Below, piece by piece: positions 31,027 through 40,170 of a stretch of DNA of 64,000 nucleotides. Origin of the DNA: Arthrobacter sp. KBS0703. GTDB taxonomy: Bacteria; Actinomycetota; Actinomycetes; Actinomycetales; Micrococcaceae. The notes below the pieces were generated by a model. It was not told the origin of the DNA and did no database searches. It saw only the letters and a program-made list of their open reading frames with translations. The stretch is from assembly GCF_002008315.2 (NCBI RefSeq), contig NZ_MVDG02000001.1, positions 1,364,001 to 1,428,000 of the forward strand, in the 5' to 3' direction. The translations under genes and the position numbers were made by a program. Position 1 is the first letter of the stretch; the number at the start of each line of letters is the position of its first letter.

Positions 31027-32703
31027 CTAGTGGCTGAGCGTCTTGTGCGCCTCGCCGGCTTCCACTGCCTCGTGGTGGCCGTGGCCGGCCTCGAGTTCAG
31101 CGGGCGATGCCGGAGCAACCCTGTCCTCGAAGAACCACTGCGACAGCTTCGCCCGCCGGTTTTCCTTGCGGGTGACGACGCCGTTTTCGTTCGGCTCCGC
31201 AGGAAGGGGAAGTGGGGACTCGAAGCCGACGAGCTTGTAGCGCTTGTACTCGTCGAGGGGGGCGTGGACTTCGATGAACTCCCCGTGCGGCAGGCGCACT
31301 ATGCGTCCGGTCTCCCGGCCGTGGAGGGCAATTTCGCGGTCCTTGCGCTGCAGGGCCAGGGCAACGCGCTTCGTGACGACGAAGGCGATGATCGGGCCGA
31401 TGAAGAACAGTGCGCGCAGCCAGTACGTGACGTCGTTCAGTGCCACGTGGAAATGCGTTGCGATGAGGTCCGAGCTGGCGGCCGCCCACATGACGCAGTA
31501 GAACGTGAACCCGGCCATGCCGATGGCGGTACGGGTCGGTGCGTTGCGGGGACGGTCCAGGACATGGTGCTCGCGGTTGTCCTTGGTGATCCAGCGTTCG
31601 ATCCACGGGTAGGTGAAGAGCACCGTGAACACGAGCCCGGCCGGAACGAGCGCCGGAAGCAGTACGTTCAGCGTCAGGACGTGGCCGAAGATGACGTATT
31701 CAAAGTGGAAGTCGCCGATCACACCGGGCATGAGGCGCAGTGCACCATCAACCCAGCCGATGTACCAGTCAGGCTGCGTGCCTGCGGACACGGGGGAGGG
31801 ATCGTAAGGACCGTAGTTCCAGATGGGGTTGATCGTGAAGAACGCGGCCATCAGTGCGACCACACCAAACACGATGAAGAAGAAACCACCGGCCTTGGCT
31901 GCGTAAACCGGGCCGAGCGGGTAACCGACGACGTTGCCGTCGTTCCGGCCCGGGCCGGGGTACTGGGTGTGCTTGTGCACAACCACCATGAAGAGGTGCA
32001 GCACGATCATCAGCAGGATCAGGGCCGGCACCAGCAGGATGTGCAGCATGTACAGGCGGCCGATGATCATCGTGCCGGGGAACTCGCCACCAAAGAGGAA
32101 GAACGAGATGTACGTGCCGATGACCGGAATGGACTTGATGACGCCGTCGATGATGCGCAGGCCGTTACCGGACAGCAGGTCATCGGGGAGGGAGTAACCG
32201 GTGAAGCCGGCGGCCATGGAGAGGATGAGCAGGACGCCGCCCACCACCCAGTTGAGCTCGCGCGGCTTGCGGAACGCGCCGGTGAAGAACACGCGCAGCA
32301 TGTGCACGGAGACGGAGGCAACGAACAGCAGCGCCGCCCAGTGGTGGACCTGGCGCATGAACAGGCCGCCGCGGACATCAAAGGAGATGTTCAGCGAGGA
32401 GCTGTACGCGACTGACATTTCGACGTTCTTCAGCGGCGTGTACGAGCCGGTGTAGTGCGTCTCGGCCATGGACGGGTCGAAGAAGAACGTCAGGAACGTT
32501 CCCGTCATCAGCAGGATGACGAACGAATACAACGCCACTTCACCGAACATGAAGGACCAGTGGTCAGGGAAGACCTTCCGGCCAAACTCACGAAGAATTC
32601 CCGAGCCGCCGACGCGTTCGTCGACGAAATCTGTAATTCGGCCGACTTTGGTCTTGGCTACGTAGGCGGGGGCTTCAGCCGTTGACGCTGCGCTCATGCT
32701 CAT
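31027..32703 (-). CDS. qcrB: Cytochrome bc1 complex cytochrome b subunit
   Basis: A 558-residue cytochrome b of the actinobacterial bcc complex, longer than the mitochondrial type because of a C-terminal extension. Heme-ligating histidines are in RQVHHWAALLFVASVSVHML and further on in LIVLHLFMVVVHKHTQ-type helices. A Qo-site PDW-type motif occurs as QPDWYIG. It starts within the end of qcrA (ATG at 32703, with a second ATG at 32697 as alternative), so the two are coupled. It is the last gene of ctaE-qcrC-qcrA-qcrB. Confidence 0.95.
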   Translation of the reverse strand: MSMSAASTAEAPAYVAKTKVGRITDFVDERVGGSGILREFGRKVFPDHWSFMFGEVALYSFVILLMTGTFLTFFFDPSMAETHYTGSYTPLKNVEMSVAYSSSLNISFDVRGGLFMRQVHHWAALLFVASVSVHMLRVFFTGAFRKPRELNWVVGGVLLILSMAAGFTGYSLPDDLLSGNGLRIIDGVIKSIPVIGTYISFFLFGGEFPGTMIIGRLYMLHILLVPALILLMIVLHLFMVVVHKHTQYPGPGRNDGNVVGYPLGPVYAAKAGGFFFIVFGVVALMAAFFTINPIWNYGPYDPSPVSAGTQPDWYIGWVDGALRLMPGVIGDFHFEYVIFGHVLTLNVLLPALVPAGLVFTVLFTYPWIERWITKDNREHHVLDRPRNAPTRTAIGMAGFTFYCVMWAAASSDLIATHFHVALNDVTYWLRALFFIGPIIAFVVTKRVALALQRKDREIALHGRETGRIVRLPHGEFIEVHAPLDEYKRYKLVGFESPLPLPAEPNENGVVTRKENRRAKLSQWFFEDRVAPASPAELEAGHGHHEAVEAGEAHKTLSH

Positions 32704-33745
32704 CACGCTCCCAGTAACTTGGTCCTACAGGTTCTTTGAAGTCGCTCGTAGCGACTAGGTAGCCCTCATCGTCAACTGCGATGGGCAGCTGGGGGAGGGG
32801 ACGGCTGGCCGGGCCAAAGATAACCTTGCATTCCTTGGTGAGGTCGAAGGTCGACTGGTGGCACGGGCACAGCAGGTGGTGCGTCTGCTGCTCATACAGT
32901 GCAACAGGGCATCCGACGTGGGTGCAGATCTTGGAGTACGCGACGATGCCGTTGTAGCCCCAGTTCTCCCGGCCGGGAGACGGGTTGAGCGAAGCCGGAT
33001 CGAGGCGCATGAGCAGAACGACGGCCTTGGCCTTCTCGTTCAGCTTGCCTTCGTGGAGTTCGTTCAGCCCTTCCGGGATGACGTGGAAGGCCGAACCGAT
33101 GGTGACATCCGAGGCCTTGATGGGCGTTCCGTCGGGGTCGCGGGTCAGGCGCTTGAGCTTGCCCTCCTGCGGGGCCCACATGGTGTGCGCCAGCTTGTCG
33201 TCAGGCCGGGGACCAAGGTCGCCGAAGACTGCCAGGGCCGGGAGCGGTGCCAGAGCCACGGCACCGAGCAGGGTGTTCCGGATGAGGGGACGGCGCTTGA
33301 TGCCCGTTTCCTCGACGATGTCGTCAACGATGCGCACCGCTGCCTGGCGGTCGTCTTCCTCGCGGATTGCGTGACGTTCCTCGGATACTTCGTGGTCCGG
33401 CATCAGGGCCTTGGCCCAGTGCACAATGCCCGTACCGATGCCAAGCATCGCGAAGGCCGTGCCCACGCCGAGGAGCGCGTTCTGCAGCCGGATCGTAGCG
33501 ATCGTTGAGTCACTGCCCAGGTCAATAGCGAAGTACGCCACCAGGAAGATCACGGTGCCAACGACCGACGTGCCGAACAGAATGGCTACCTGCCGTTCTG
33601 CTCGCTTTGCGGCCTTCGGGTCCGTGTCAGCCAGGCGCAAACGGTGCGGGGGAATTCCAGGATCCTGGAACTTCTCCACCTCATTCTGACCAGCCGTAGC
33701 TACGGTGCCCGAGTGGTTCGGACTGCCGTCACTATGGTTGCCCAT
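32675..33745 (-). CDS. qcrA: Cytochrome bc1 complex Rieske iron-sulfur subunit
   Basis: A 356-residue Rieske protein. The N-terminus has three membrane helices (about residues 55-75, 90-115 and 165-190), the actinobacterial form. The 2Fe-2S ligands are in CTHVGCP and CPCHQS, separated by the expected loop. ATG at 33745 (MGNHSDG) has a GAGG site six bases upstream. An in-frame ATG at 33757 sits directly on the ribosome site and is less likely. It overlaps qcrB by 29 bases. Confidence 0.95.
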   Translation of the reverse strand: MGNHSDGSPNHSGTVATAGQNEVEKFQDPGIPPHRLRLADTDPKAAKRAERQVAILFGTSVVGTVIFLVAYFAIDLGSDSTIATIRLQNALLGVGTAFAMLGIGTGIVHWAKALMPDHEVSEERHAIREEDDRQAAVRIVDDIVEETGIKRRPLIRNTLLGAVALAPLPALAVFGDLGPRPDDKLAHTMWAPQEGKLKRLTRDPDGTPIKASDVTIGSAFHVIPEGLNELHEGKLNEKAKAVVLLMRLDPASLNPSPGRENWGYNGIVAYSKICTHVGCPVALYEQQTHHLLCPCHQSTFDLTKECKVIFGPASRPLPQLPIAVDDEGYLVATSDFKEPVGPSYWERDEHERSVNG

Positions 33746-33846
33746 GATTCGCCTCATCCTTCTCTCGTCTCGGCGTTGCCGAGTTAATGTTCAATTTCAA
33801 ACCTGCTGAGCGGTCAGCAGGACGTTTCTTTGTTGTGACCTGCGCG

Positions 33847-34635
33847 CTAGGACGTGCGGGACGTCAGCCAGATGGTGAAGGCGATGATCACGCCGAGGCC
33901 GGCGATCCAGACGAACAGACCCTCAGATACGGGGCCGAGGGCTCCGAGGTCGGCGCCGCCGGGAGATCCGTTGGCTTCAATCTGCTTCAGGAAGGTGATG
34001 ATGTCGCGCTTGCCTTCGGGGGTGATGTTGGAATCGCTGAAGACCGGCATGTTCTGCGGGCCGGTGGCCATGGCCTCGTAGATGTGCTTACCGGTTACGT
34101 CAGCGAGTGCCGGTGCAAATTTGCCGCGGGTAAGTGCTCCACCGGCTGCTGCCGCGTTGTGGCACATGGCGCAGTTGGTGCGGAACAGTTCCCCGCCCTT
34201 GGCAGAATCGCCCTTTTCGTCAAGGAGTCCTGCTTCGGGAATGGACGGGCCGGGGCCGAGGGAGGCGACATAGGCGGCCAGCTGGTGGGTCTGCTGGTCA
34301 TTGAACTGGGCAGGCTTCTTGTAAGCCTGGGGTCCGTTCATCTGCATGGGCATGCGGCCGGTGCCAACCTGGAAGTCAACGGCAGCGGCGCCGACGCCAA
34401 CCAGGGACGGGCCGTCCTGCGTTCCGCTGGCACCCATGCCGTGGCAGGTGGCGCAGTTAGCTGCGAAAAGCTTGCCGCCCTCCTCGGTGTCGCTGGCGCT
34501 GAAGTCGGCAGTGCTGGCTTTCGCCTGGTTGACGGTGGTGGCAACGGCGTACAGCCCACCAGTGAGGAGGAGACCCATCAACAGCAGCGCAATGGCTGCC
34601 AGTGGGTGACGTCGCTTCTGCGAGAGTGCCTTCAC
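33847..34635 (-). CDS. qcrC: Cytochrome bc1 complex diheme cytochrome c subunit
   Basis: A 262-residue membrane-anchored cytochrome. An N-terminal signal or anchor helix (about residues 12-35) is followed by two cytochrome c domains with CATCH and CAMCH heme sites. The C-terminal membrane helix spans about residues 235-258. The diheme subunit passes electrons directly to the aa3 oxidase in actinobacteria, which lack a separate soluble cytochrome c. The GTG start at 34635 is supported by an AGGAACC-type site. Confidence 0.95.
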   Translation of the reverse strand: MKALSQKRRHPLAAIALLLMGLLLTGGLYAVATTVNQAKASTADFSASDTEEGGKLFAANCATCHGMGASGTQDGPSLVGVGAAAVDFQVGTGRMPMQMNGPQAYKKPAQFNDQQTHQLAAYVASLGPGPSIPEAGLLDEKGDSAKGGELFRTNCAMCHNAAAAGGALTRGKFAPALADVTGKHIYEAMATGPQNMPVFSDSNITPEGKRDIITFLKQIEANGSPGGADLGALGPVSEGLFVWIAGLGVIIAFTIWLTSRTS

Positions 34636-34722
34636 GTGGTGGTTCCTTTATTCGATCGTGCGTCGGCTCCGCGAGCCGCTTCTTGAAATTCAGTCTCTTG
34701 GCAAAGAAGAGTCAAGTTTTGG

Positions 34723-35361
34723 CTACTGGAGGACATAGATGACCAGGAAGAGGCCAATCCAGACGACGTCCACGAAGTGCCAGTAGTACGAGGTGACAAT
34801 CGCCGACGTTGCCTCGAAGTGGCCGAACTTCTTCGCAGCGAAGGAGCGGCCCATGATGAGGAGGAAGGCGATCAGGCCGCCGATGACGTGCAGGCCGTGG
34901 AAGCCCGTGGTCATGTAGAAGGCGGAGCCGTAAGCGTTCGTGGACAGCGTCACGTGCTCGGAAACCAGCATGGCGTATTCCGTGGACTGGCCGGCAACGA
35001 AGAACGCGCCCATGAGGAACGTCAGGGTGAACCACTCGTTCATGCCCCAGCGGGTGAACTGCAGCGGACCTCCGCTGCGGCGCGGCTGGAGCCTTTCGGC
35101 GGCGAAAACGCCCATCTGGCAAGTGAATGAACTGGCCACGAGGACGATCGTATTGACGAGCGCAAAGGGGAAGTTGAGCTTTGCTGTCTCTTCCGCCCAC
35201 ATCTGTCCGGACGTAGACCGGAGTGTGAAGTACATGGCGAAGAGGCCGGCGAAGAACATCAACTCGCTGGACAGCCAGACTACGGTTCCAACAGAAACCA
35301 TATTAGGGCGGTTCAGCGTGGGGTGCGCCGGGGTACTGGGGGCATGGGTCGCAGATGTCAC
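34723..35361 (-). CDS. ctaE: Cytochrome c oxidase subunit III
   Basis: A 212-residue membrane protein with about five helices. [15 protein letters not shown] near the N-terminus and [13 protein letters not shown] are typical of heme-copper oxidase subunit III. The start is taken as GTG at 35361 ([10 protein letters not shown]). It has no ribosome site, but a -10 box ends six bases upstream, so the mRNA is probably leaderless. An in-frame ATG at 35397 is upstream of this promoter and is rejected. It leads the minus-strand respiratory operon. Confidence 0.93.
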   Translation of the reverse strand: MTSATHAPSTPAHPTLNRPNMVSVGTVVWLSSELMFFAGLFAMYFTLRSTSGQMWAEETAKLNFPFALVNTIVLVASSFTCQMGVFAAERLQPRRSGGPLQFTRWGMNEWFTLTFLMGAFFVAGQSTEYAMLVSEHVTLSTNAYGSAFYMTTGFHGLHVIGGLIAFLLIMGRSFAAKKFGHFEATSAIVTSYYWHFVDVVWIGLFLVIYVLQ

Positions 35362-35397
35362 ATAGACATTATGTCTGTAAAACTCCGTCCTGCCCAA
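35362..35397 (-). promoter_or_regulatory. ctaE promoter, probably leaderless
   Basis: On the minus strand, TTGGGC (35392-35397) and CATAAT (35368-35373) are 18 bases apart. The -10 box ends six bases before the GTG. The box lies inside the palindrome AGACATTATGTCT (35364-35376), which could be an operator. Confidence 0.5.
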
Positions 35398-35509
35398 CGC
35401 AAACCGCCTTTTGCGGAGACTTTTTCTACAAAGACGCGAAATCGCGCTGAAAAGTTCCCGGCACCGTTCACATTGGTTTTCTGAAGGCGCACCTCGATAG
35501 CATCAGGAG

Positions 35510-36568
35510 GTGACTTCTCAGGCATCGGCACTGGCGGCAGGCAACACCTGGCCGCGGCTCATCTCCGCACTGATGGACGGTAAAGACCTGACTGCGGACA
35601 ACACGGCATGGGCCATGGACACCATCATGTCCGGGGAGGCGACGCCCGCCCAGATCGCCGGCTTCCTTGTTGCGCTGCGCGCCAAGGGCGAGACCGTGGA
35701 GGAGCTCGCCGGCCTCGTCGACGCCATGGTTGCCCACGCGAAGCCCATTGATATTGCAGGCGAGAAGCTCGACATCGTGGGCACCGGCGGGGACCAGCTC
35801 AACACCGTCAACATCTCCACCATGGCGGCGCTTGTCTGCGCCGGAGCCGGCGCCCGGGTGGTCAAGCACGGAAACCGCGCCGCGTCGTCGTCGTCAGGCT
35901 CCGCTGATGTTCTCGAGGCCCTCGGCGTGCGGCTGGACCTTTCCATCCCGGACGTTGCCCGCAACGCGGAAGAGGCGGGCATTACGTTCTGCTTTGCCCA
36001 GGTGTTCCATCCGTCGTTCCGCCACACCGCGGTGCCCCGCCGGGAGCTCGCCATACCAACGGCCTTCAACTTCCTGGGGCCGCTCACCAATCCGGCCGGG
36101 GTCCAGGCCTCTGCCGTCGGTGTCGCCAACGCGCGCATGGCGCCCCTCGTGGCCGGCGTCCTGGCCAGGCGGGGAAGCCGCGGCCTGGTATTTCGCGGCA
36201 GCGACGGACTGGATGAACTAACCACCACCGGCCCGTCGACGGTGTGGGAGATCCGCAACGGCGAAGTGACTGAACAGCAGTTTTCGCCGCAGGACCTTGG
36301 AATCCGTCCCGCAACTGTGGAAGAGCTCCGCGGCGGTGACGCCAAAGCCAATGCCGCCGTCGTCCGTGACGTCCTGGCCGGCGTGTCCGGTCCGGTCCGC
36401 GACGCTGTTCTGCTGAACGCGGCCGCGGGGCTCGTGGCCTACGATCTTGACGCCGCCGGGCCCCTGACTGAGCGCATGCGCCTGGCGCTCGGACGGGCCG
36501 CCGAGTCGGTTGACTCCGGCGCCGCCGCTGCAGTCCTCGACAAATGGGTCAGCCTGACCCAGGCGTAG
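35510..36568 (+). CDS. trpD: Anthranilate phosphoribosyltransferase
   Basis: A 352-residue enzyme of tryptophan synthesis that transfers phosphoribose to anthranilate. Motifs include the PRPP-binding [38 protein letters not shown] and the [19 protein letters not shown] segment. GTG at 35510 overlaps the AGGAGG tract, so that tract cannot serve it normally. A TAGCAT box six bases upstream suggests a leaderless start instead. No other trp gene is nearby. It ends at a strong terminator. Confidence 0.95.
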   Translation: MTSQASALAAGNTWPRLISALMDGKDLTADNTAWAMDTIMSGEATPAQIAGFLVALRAKGETVEELAGLVDAMVAHAKPIDIAGEKLDIVGTGGDQLNTVNISTMAALVCAGAGARVVKHGNRAASSSSGSADVLEALGVRLDLSIPDVARNAEEAGITFCFAQVFHPSFRHTAVPRRELAIPTAFNFLGPLTNPAGVQASAVGVANARMAPLVAGVLARRGSRGLVFRGSDGLDELTTTGPSTVWEIRNGEVTEQQFSPQDLGIRPATVEELRGGDAKANAAVVRDVLAGVSGPVRDAVLLNAAAGLVAYDLDAAGPLTERMRLALGRAAESVDSGAAAAVLDKWVSLTQA

Positions 36569-36574
36569 GACTGC

Positions 36575-36618
36575 AAAAGGGGATGGCCCGGCACTACGGT
36601 GCCGGGCCATCCCCTTTT
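36575..36618. terminator. Bidirectional terminator after trpD
   Basis: A perfect 20-base stem (36575-36594 and 36599-36618) with a TACG loop. AAAAGGGG opens it and CCCCTTTT closes it. It serves convergent trpD and the Lrp-type gene. Confidence 0.93.
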
Positions 36619-36633
36619 CAATTTCAGTGCCGG

Positions 36634-36912
36634 CTACTCGAACCCCAGCGCAAAGGCGGCGTCGAGGTCATGCTGCGAATACGCGCGGAAGGCTATGTGC
36701 GTGGTGGTGTGCACCACGGCGGGCACCTTGGACAGTTTGTCGGCGATCACGTCTGCAAGGTCTTCATGGTGTGCCACGCGGGCCACGGCGATCAGGTCCC
36801 ATTCTCCGGTGACAGAGTAGACCTCGCTGATGCCCTGGATGGCGGAGATCTCCTCGGCTGTCTCCGGGATTCGCGAGGCGTCGGTCTTGATCAGGACGAA
36901 TGCGGTGATCAC
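36634..36912 (-). CDS. Lrp/AsnC ligand-binding (RAM) domain protein
   Basis: A 92-residue stand-alone RAM domain without a helix-turn-helix. AFVLIKTDASRIPETAEEI, VYSVTGEWDLIAVARV and VVHTTTHIAFRAY follow the beta-alpha-beta-beta-alpha-beta pattern of AsnC effector domains. Such short proteins bind amino acids and may modulate full-length Lrp regulators. The GTG start at 36912 is in-family. It lies next to trpD across a shared terminator; a link to amino-acid sensing is inference. Confidence 0.88.
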   Translation of the reverse strand: MITAFVLIKTDASRIPETAEEISAIQGISEVYSVTGEWDLIAVARVAHHEDLADVIADKLSKVPAVVHTTTHIAFRAYSQHDLDAAFALGFE

Positions 36913-36984
36913 TGTGAACCCTTCGGATCAGTTGTGCCGTGACGGTGCCCGGCTCGTGTGCGCTGGTGGTGCCAGCCTAGTACA

Positions 36985-37398
36985 TCAGCCTCGCCGCCGG
37001 GATCGCCGCAGCCGGAGCAGGCCGGCGGCCAGAAGGCGGTAGCCGAGCAGGAAAACGGCGAGGCTCAGGAGCGCCACAATGATGAACGCCAGCACGACTG
37101 CCTGCCCCGTAAGGGCGCGGATGACCATTCCGATGCCCACGGCGCCAAGCCATACCGCAACGCCGGCCGGCCACACCGCCAATGGCCGGCGCCACACGCG
37201 CAGCAGGAGCCAGGCGGCCGCTGCACCGGCCAGGAACGGCCAGGCGGTGAGCAGGATTCCCGCCACGGATTCCCCCCGTGAATGGGCGTCCCGGCCTATG
37301 GCTGCGAACGTCAGGATGAGCACGGTGTCCGCGGCCGCCGCTGCTGCAATGATTCGGGGAGTGGACCGCTGGATCACGGGTTTTTCTGTGGAACGCAT
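36985..37398 (-). CDS. DUF3054 domain membrane protein
   Basis: A 137-residue protein with four membrane helices (about residues 18-38, 48-65, 72-92 and 97-120). TVLILTFAAIGRDAHSRG and GILLTAWPFLAGAAAAW are typical of DUF3054. Its function is unknown. The C-terminus is very basic (LRRSRRRG). It is divergent from the VOC gene by about 115 bases. Confidence 0.85.
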   Translation of the reverse strand: MRSTEKPVIQRSTPRIIAAAAAADTVLILTFAAIGRDAHSRGESVAGILLTAWPFLAGAAAAWLLLRVWRRPLAVWPAGVAVWLGAVGIGMVIRALTGQAVVLAFIIVALLSLAVFLLGYRLLAAGLLRLRRSRRRG

Positions 37399-37513
37399 GC
37401 TCCCGAGCCTATCGGGTCCGGGGCCGGCTGTTCCGCGGCAGGTGTTGCCCCGAACGGCAAAATCGCCGACGATGACTCGACCGGTCCATGCACCGTCCAG
37501 CGAAGGAGGACCA

Positions 37514-37897
37514 GTGAGACTCGTACAGATCGCACAGCACGCCGAGAACCTCGACCGGGCGGCGGAGTTCTATTCGGCCCTGCTGGGGACCCGGCCGCAG
37601 GCCGTGTTTGACCCGCCGGGACTGCTGTTCTTCGACCTCGACGGCGTTCGCCTCCTGCTCGAGAGGGGAGCCCCGCCGTCGCTGATCTACCTGGCCGTCC
37701 CGGACGTCAGGCGGCTGATGCCTGAACTGGAGGCTGGCGGGGTCGAGGTGGTGGCCCCACCCGAGGTGATTTTCCGTCACGAGGACTCAAAGCTCGGCCC
37801 CGCGGGAACCGACGAATGGATGGGTTTCATCAGGGACAGCGAAGGAAACACGGTGGGACTGGTGAGCCAGCTGCCGGGCGGCGGGTCCGCGGCCTAG
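37514..37897 (+). CDS. VOC family protein (glyoxalase/bleomycin-resistance fold)
   Basis: A 127-residue VOC protein with paired beta-alpha-beta-beta-beta units. AEFYSALLGTRP opens the domain and MGFIRDSEGNTVGLVSQ closes it. The metal ligands and substrate are not clear. GTG at 37514 has AAGGAGGA five bases upstream, a strong site. The longer open frame upstream overlaps the divergent DUF3054 gene and is rejected. It converges on the LysE gene. Confidence 0.88.
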   Translation: MRLVQIAQHAENLDRAAEFYSALLGTRPQAVFDPPGLLFFDLDGVRLLLERGAPPSLIYLAVPDVRRLMPELEAGGVEVVAPPEVIFRHEDSKLGPAGTDEWMGFIRDSEGNTVGLVSQLPGGGSAA

Positions 37898-37906
37898 CTG
37901 GACTGC

Positions 37907-38542
37907 TCAGGCGGCTTTGCTGGTGGCGATCTTTGCGGCAAAGGCCAGGAGGACGACGCCGGCGATCCGGTCTGTTGCCTTGGACACCGTGTCCGACTGG
38001 AGCCAGCGCCGCGCATGATGGGTTGCCAGAATGATCAGCGCGAACCAGGCCATTCCTTCGACGTTGTGAACCAGCGGCAGCAGGACGCCCATCAGGAGCG
38101 GGGACGCGCCCGGCGGCAGGAACTGCGGGATCATCGCCATGTAAAAGACGCCCACCTTGGGATTCAGCAAGCTGGTGGTGATGCCCGACAACCACGCCGC
38201 GCGCGCACTGCCTTGCCCGGCCGCGATTGCGGTGTCAACGGCTGCGCCCCGGCGGAAGCTGCGCACGATCATATTGATGGCCAGCCATGCCATGTAGCAG
38301 GCGCCGGCCACTTTCAGCACCGTGAAAGCCGCTTCGGAGGCAGCCAGCAGCGCCGACGCACCGAGCGCTGCGGCTATGCCCCAGAACACCGTGCCGGTGC
38401 AGATGCCTGCCGCGGTGGCAAACGCCGATCCGTGGCCCCGGCTGATCGCCGTGCGCAGAACCAGCACCGTGTCCATCCCCGGAATGACGGTCAGGAGGGC
38501 CGCGACGAGCGCGAACTGAAGGAGTGCTTCGGAAATCGCCAT
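37907..38542 (-). CDS. LysE family translocator
   Basis: A 211-residue membrane exporter of the LysE/RhtB family with about six helices. The family signature is in VIPGMDTVLVLRTAISRGHGSAFATAAGI, a G-rich helix after the first membrane segment, and NPKVGVFYMAMIPQFLPPG follows in the middle. It likely exports an amino acid, which cannot be named. The ATG at 38542 gives the family N-terminus (MAISEALLQF). Confidence 0.9.
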   Translation of the reverse strand: MAISEALLQFALVAALLTVIPGMDTVLVLRTAISRGHGSAFATAAGICTGTVFWGIAAALGASALLAASEAAFTVLKVAGACYMAWLAINMIVRSFRRGAAVDTAIAAGQGSARAAWLSGITTSLLNPKVGVFYMAMIPQFLPPGASPLLMGVLLPLVHNVEGMAWFALIILATHHARRWLQSDTVSKATDRIAGVVLLAFAAKIATSKAA

Positions 38543-38662
38543 AATCGATGCTAAACGGACCACCCGGGAAGCGCGCAAAAGTGACCCCGCCCGCCGTTGT
38601 CTCTGCGCGCGGGTAGGGGAATACGCTCAAGCCGCAGCAGATCGTCCCGTCGGTGCCGGTGA

Positions 38663-39601
38663 TTACGTTGTCCGGGTCCCGATTGAAATCACCGCGGTGA
38701 GGAAAACGGGAAGTGCTGCTGCCGAAACGGCGACGAGGATGCCTGCTCCCACCCACGCGGGTACCTGCGTCCTCCCGCGCCCTCCCAACGAGCCGGCAGG
38801 AAAGATCGTCATCCAGGTGAGCAGCGCCAGTGCGCCCAACCCCACGGCGACGGCCGCGGGCGGGAAGAGCACGAATCCCAGAAGCAGCGGAACGTAGTAT
38901 TTGGCTGTCCTGTCGGACCACAGGGGCAGCCATTCACTCCACCAGCCAGCCGCGGCCGCGGCTATGGCGCAGTGCAGGATCGAGAGGCCCGCGAACAGGG
39001 CGACTGCGAGCCAACCGGGTCCCATTGAAGTCGATGTTGTCTGCGCGCAGGGGATCGAGCAGGGCGCCCAGCCAAATGAGAACGAGGATCCCAAACAGGG
39101 GTCCTGCCAGCCGGCCGGCCGGAAGCCAGCGGTGCAGGACAACGAACAGGATCGCGACGAGGTATCCGGCGGGCAGTCCGGCGACGACAAACAAGACCAG
39201 AGACCCCTCAAGGGTTGGGAAGCCGACGTTGGCCTGTGCCTCCGTCAGCCTGCCCTGGGCGGAGTCCGGCGAGGTGAACGCAAGGACCCGCATGATCAGC
39301 CGGCCGCCGGGCCACACGGCCAAAATGCGGAGGCCAGCGCCGCGAACGTGGCCACATTGGCCCACCAGAGATAGTTCCGGAGCGCAGCGATTTTGGCGTC
39401 TGATGGGTCAACCCTCGCTCCGCCGGCTCCGCCGGCTGCGCCCGGCGGGGGAGCTGCAGAGTCAAACGGGGGAGAAGGAGCAGCGGCGGGCTCGGCGTTG
39501 GCAGATGCGGGGTACGCAAGGCGATGGCCTCCCCACCGGATCACCGTAAAGAGGCCGAGCAACAGCAAGACGGTGCACCCGATCACTATTGCGGGGGCCA
39601 T
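38663..39601 (-). pseudogene. Frameshifted multi-pass membrane protein
   Basis: The minus strand encodes about 313 residues of a membrane protein only if read in three pieces. The first piece (39601 to about 39320) begins MAPAIVIGCTVLLLLGL and reaches LWWANVATFAALASAF. A one-base loss near 39315-39326 moves it to the next frame (AVWPGGRLIMRVLAFTSPD onward). A one-base gain near 39018-39030 restores the original frame (GPGWLAVALFAGLSILHC to the stop at 38663). The two changes compensate. At least seven hydrophobic segments can be seen. The family is not recognised. A sequencing error cannot be excluded. Confidence 0.65.
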
Positions 39602-39663
39602 TTGCGATCACCACCGGGCTAGGGATGTGACCATTGTGCTCCCCGGGGCCCGCCGGGCCATCC

Positions 39664-40098
39664 CTAGATTGCTTCGATGATTCCCTTGAGGTTCGCGAGC
39701 TGGGCGACTTCGGATTCCATGGTTTTGGTGACGAGGGAGTCCAGGACCCTCATCATCAGCGGAAGTTTGAGGTCTAGGCTGAAACGGACCGTGGTGCTTC
39801 CCTCATGTTCCGCTAGCTGATAGCGGCCCGCGGGGCGGGCGGGTCCGGCCACCACCTGGAAGCACAGGAGGCGGCCCGGCTCGGCGTCGGTAATTTCGTA
39901 GTCTCCCTGCAAGGGCCGCCCTTTGGGACCGGTCAGCGTTTGGCTGTATACGGCTCCGGGTTCGCCGGCGGCGCCGCTCTTGAGGGCAATTTTTTGGACG
40001 CCCGGCCGCCACTTCGGGTTGTTGAGCCCGTCCGCGAGGAAGGCGTAGACCTCCCCGGCGGGTCGGCTGATGGTGATGTCGTTCTCGGCGTGTGCCAT
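39664..40098 (-). CDS. SRPBCC family protein
   Basis: A 144-residue START-like (polyketide cyclase/dehydrase) protein. ITISRPAGEVYAFLADGLNNPKW is the usual N-terminus, and STTVRFSLDLKLPLMMRVLDSLV forms the C-terminal strand and helix. It probably binds a hydrophobic ligand; the function is unknown. The ATG at 40098 is preceded by a GAGAGGAAC site. It is a single gene between the broken membrane gene and the PhoD-like enzyme. Confidence 0.88.
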   Translation of the reverse strand: MAHAENDITISRPAGEVYAFLADGLNNPKWRPGVQKIALKSGAAGEPGAVYSQTLTGPKGRPLQGDYEITDAEPGRLLCFQVVAGPARPAGRYQLAEHEGSTTVRFSLDLKLPLMMRVLDSLVTKTMESEVAQLANLKGIIEAI

Positions 40099-40170
40099 GT
40101 TGTTCCTCTCGGCCGGGCACTTCGATTCTCGGACTTCGTCCGGACCATGTGGCTACAGCCTACGTTCAGG

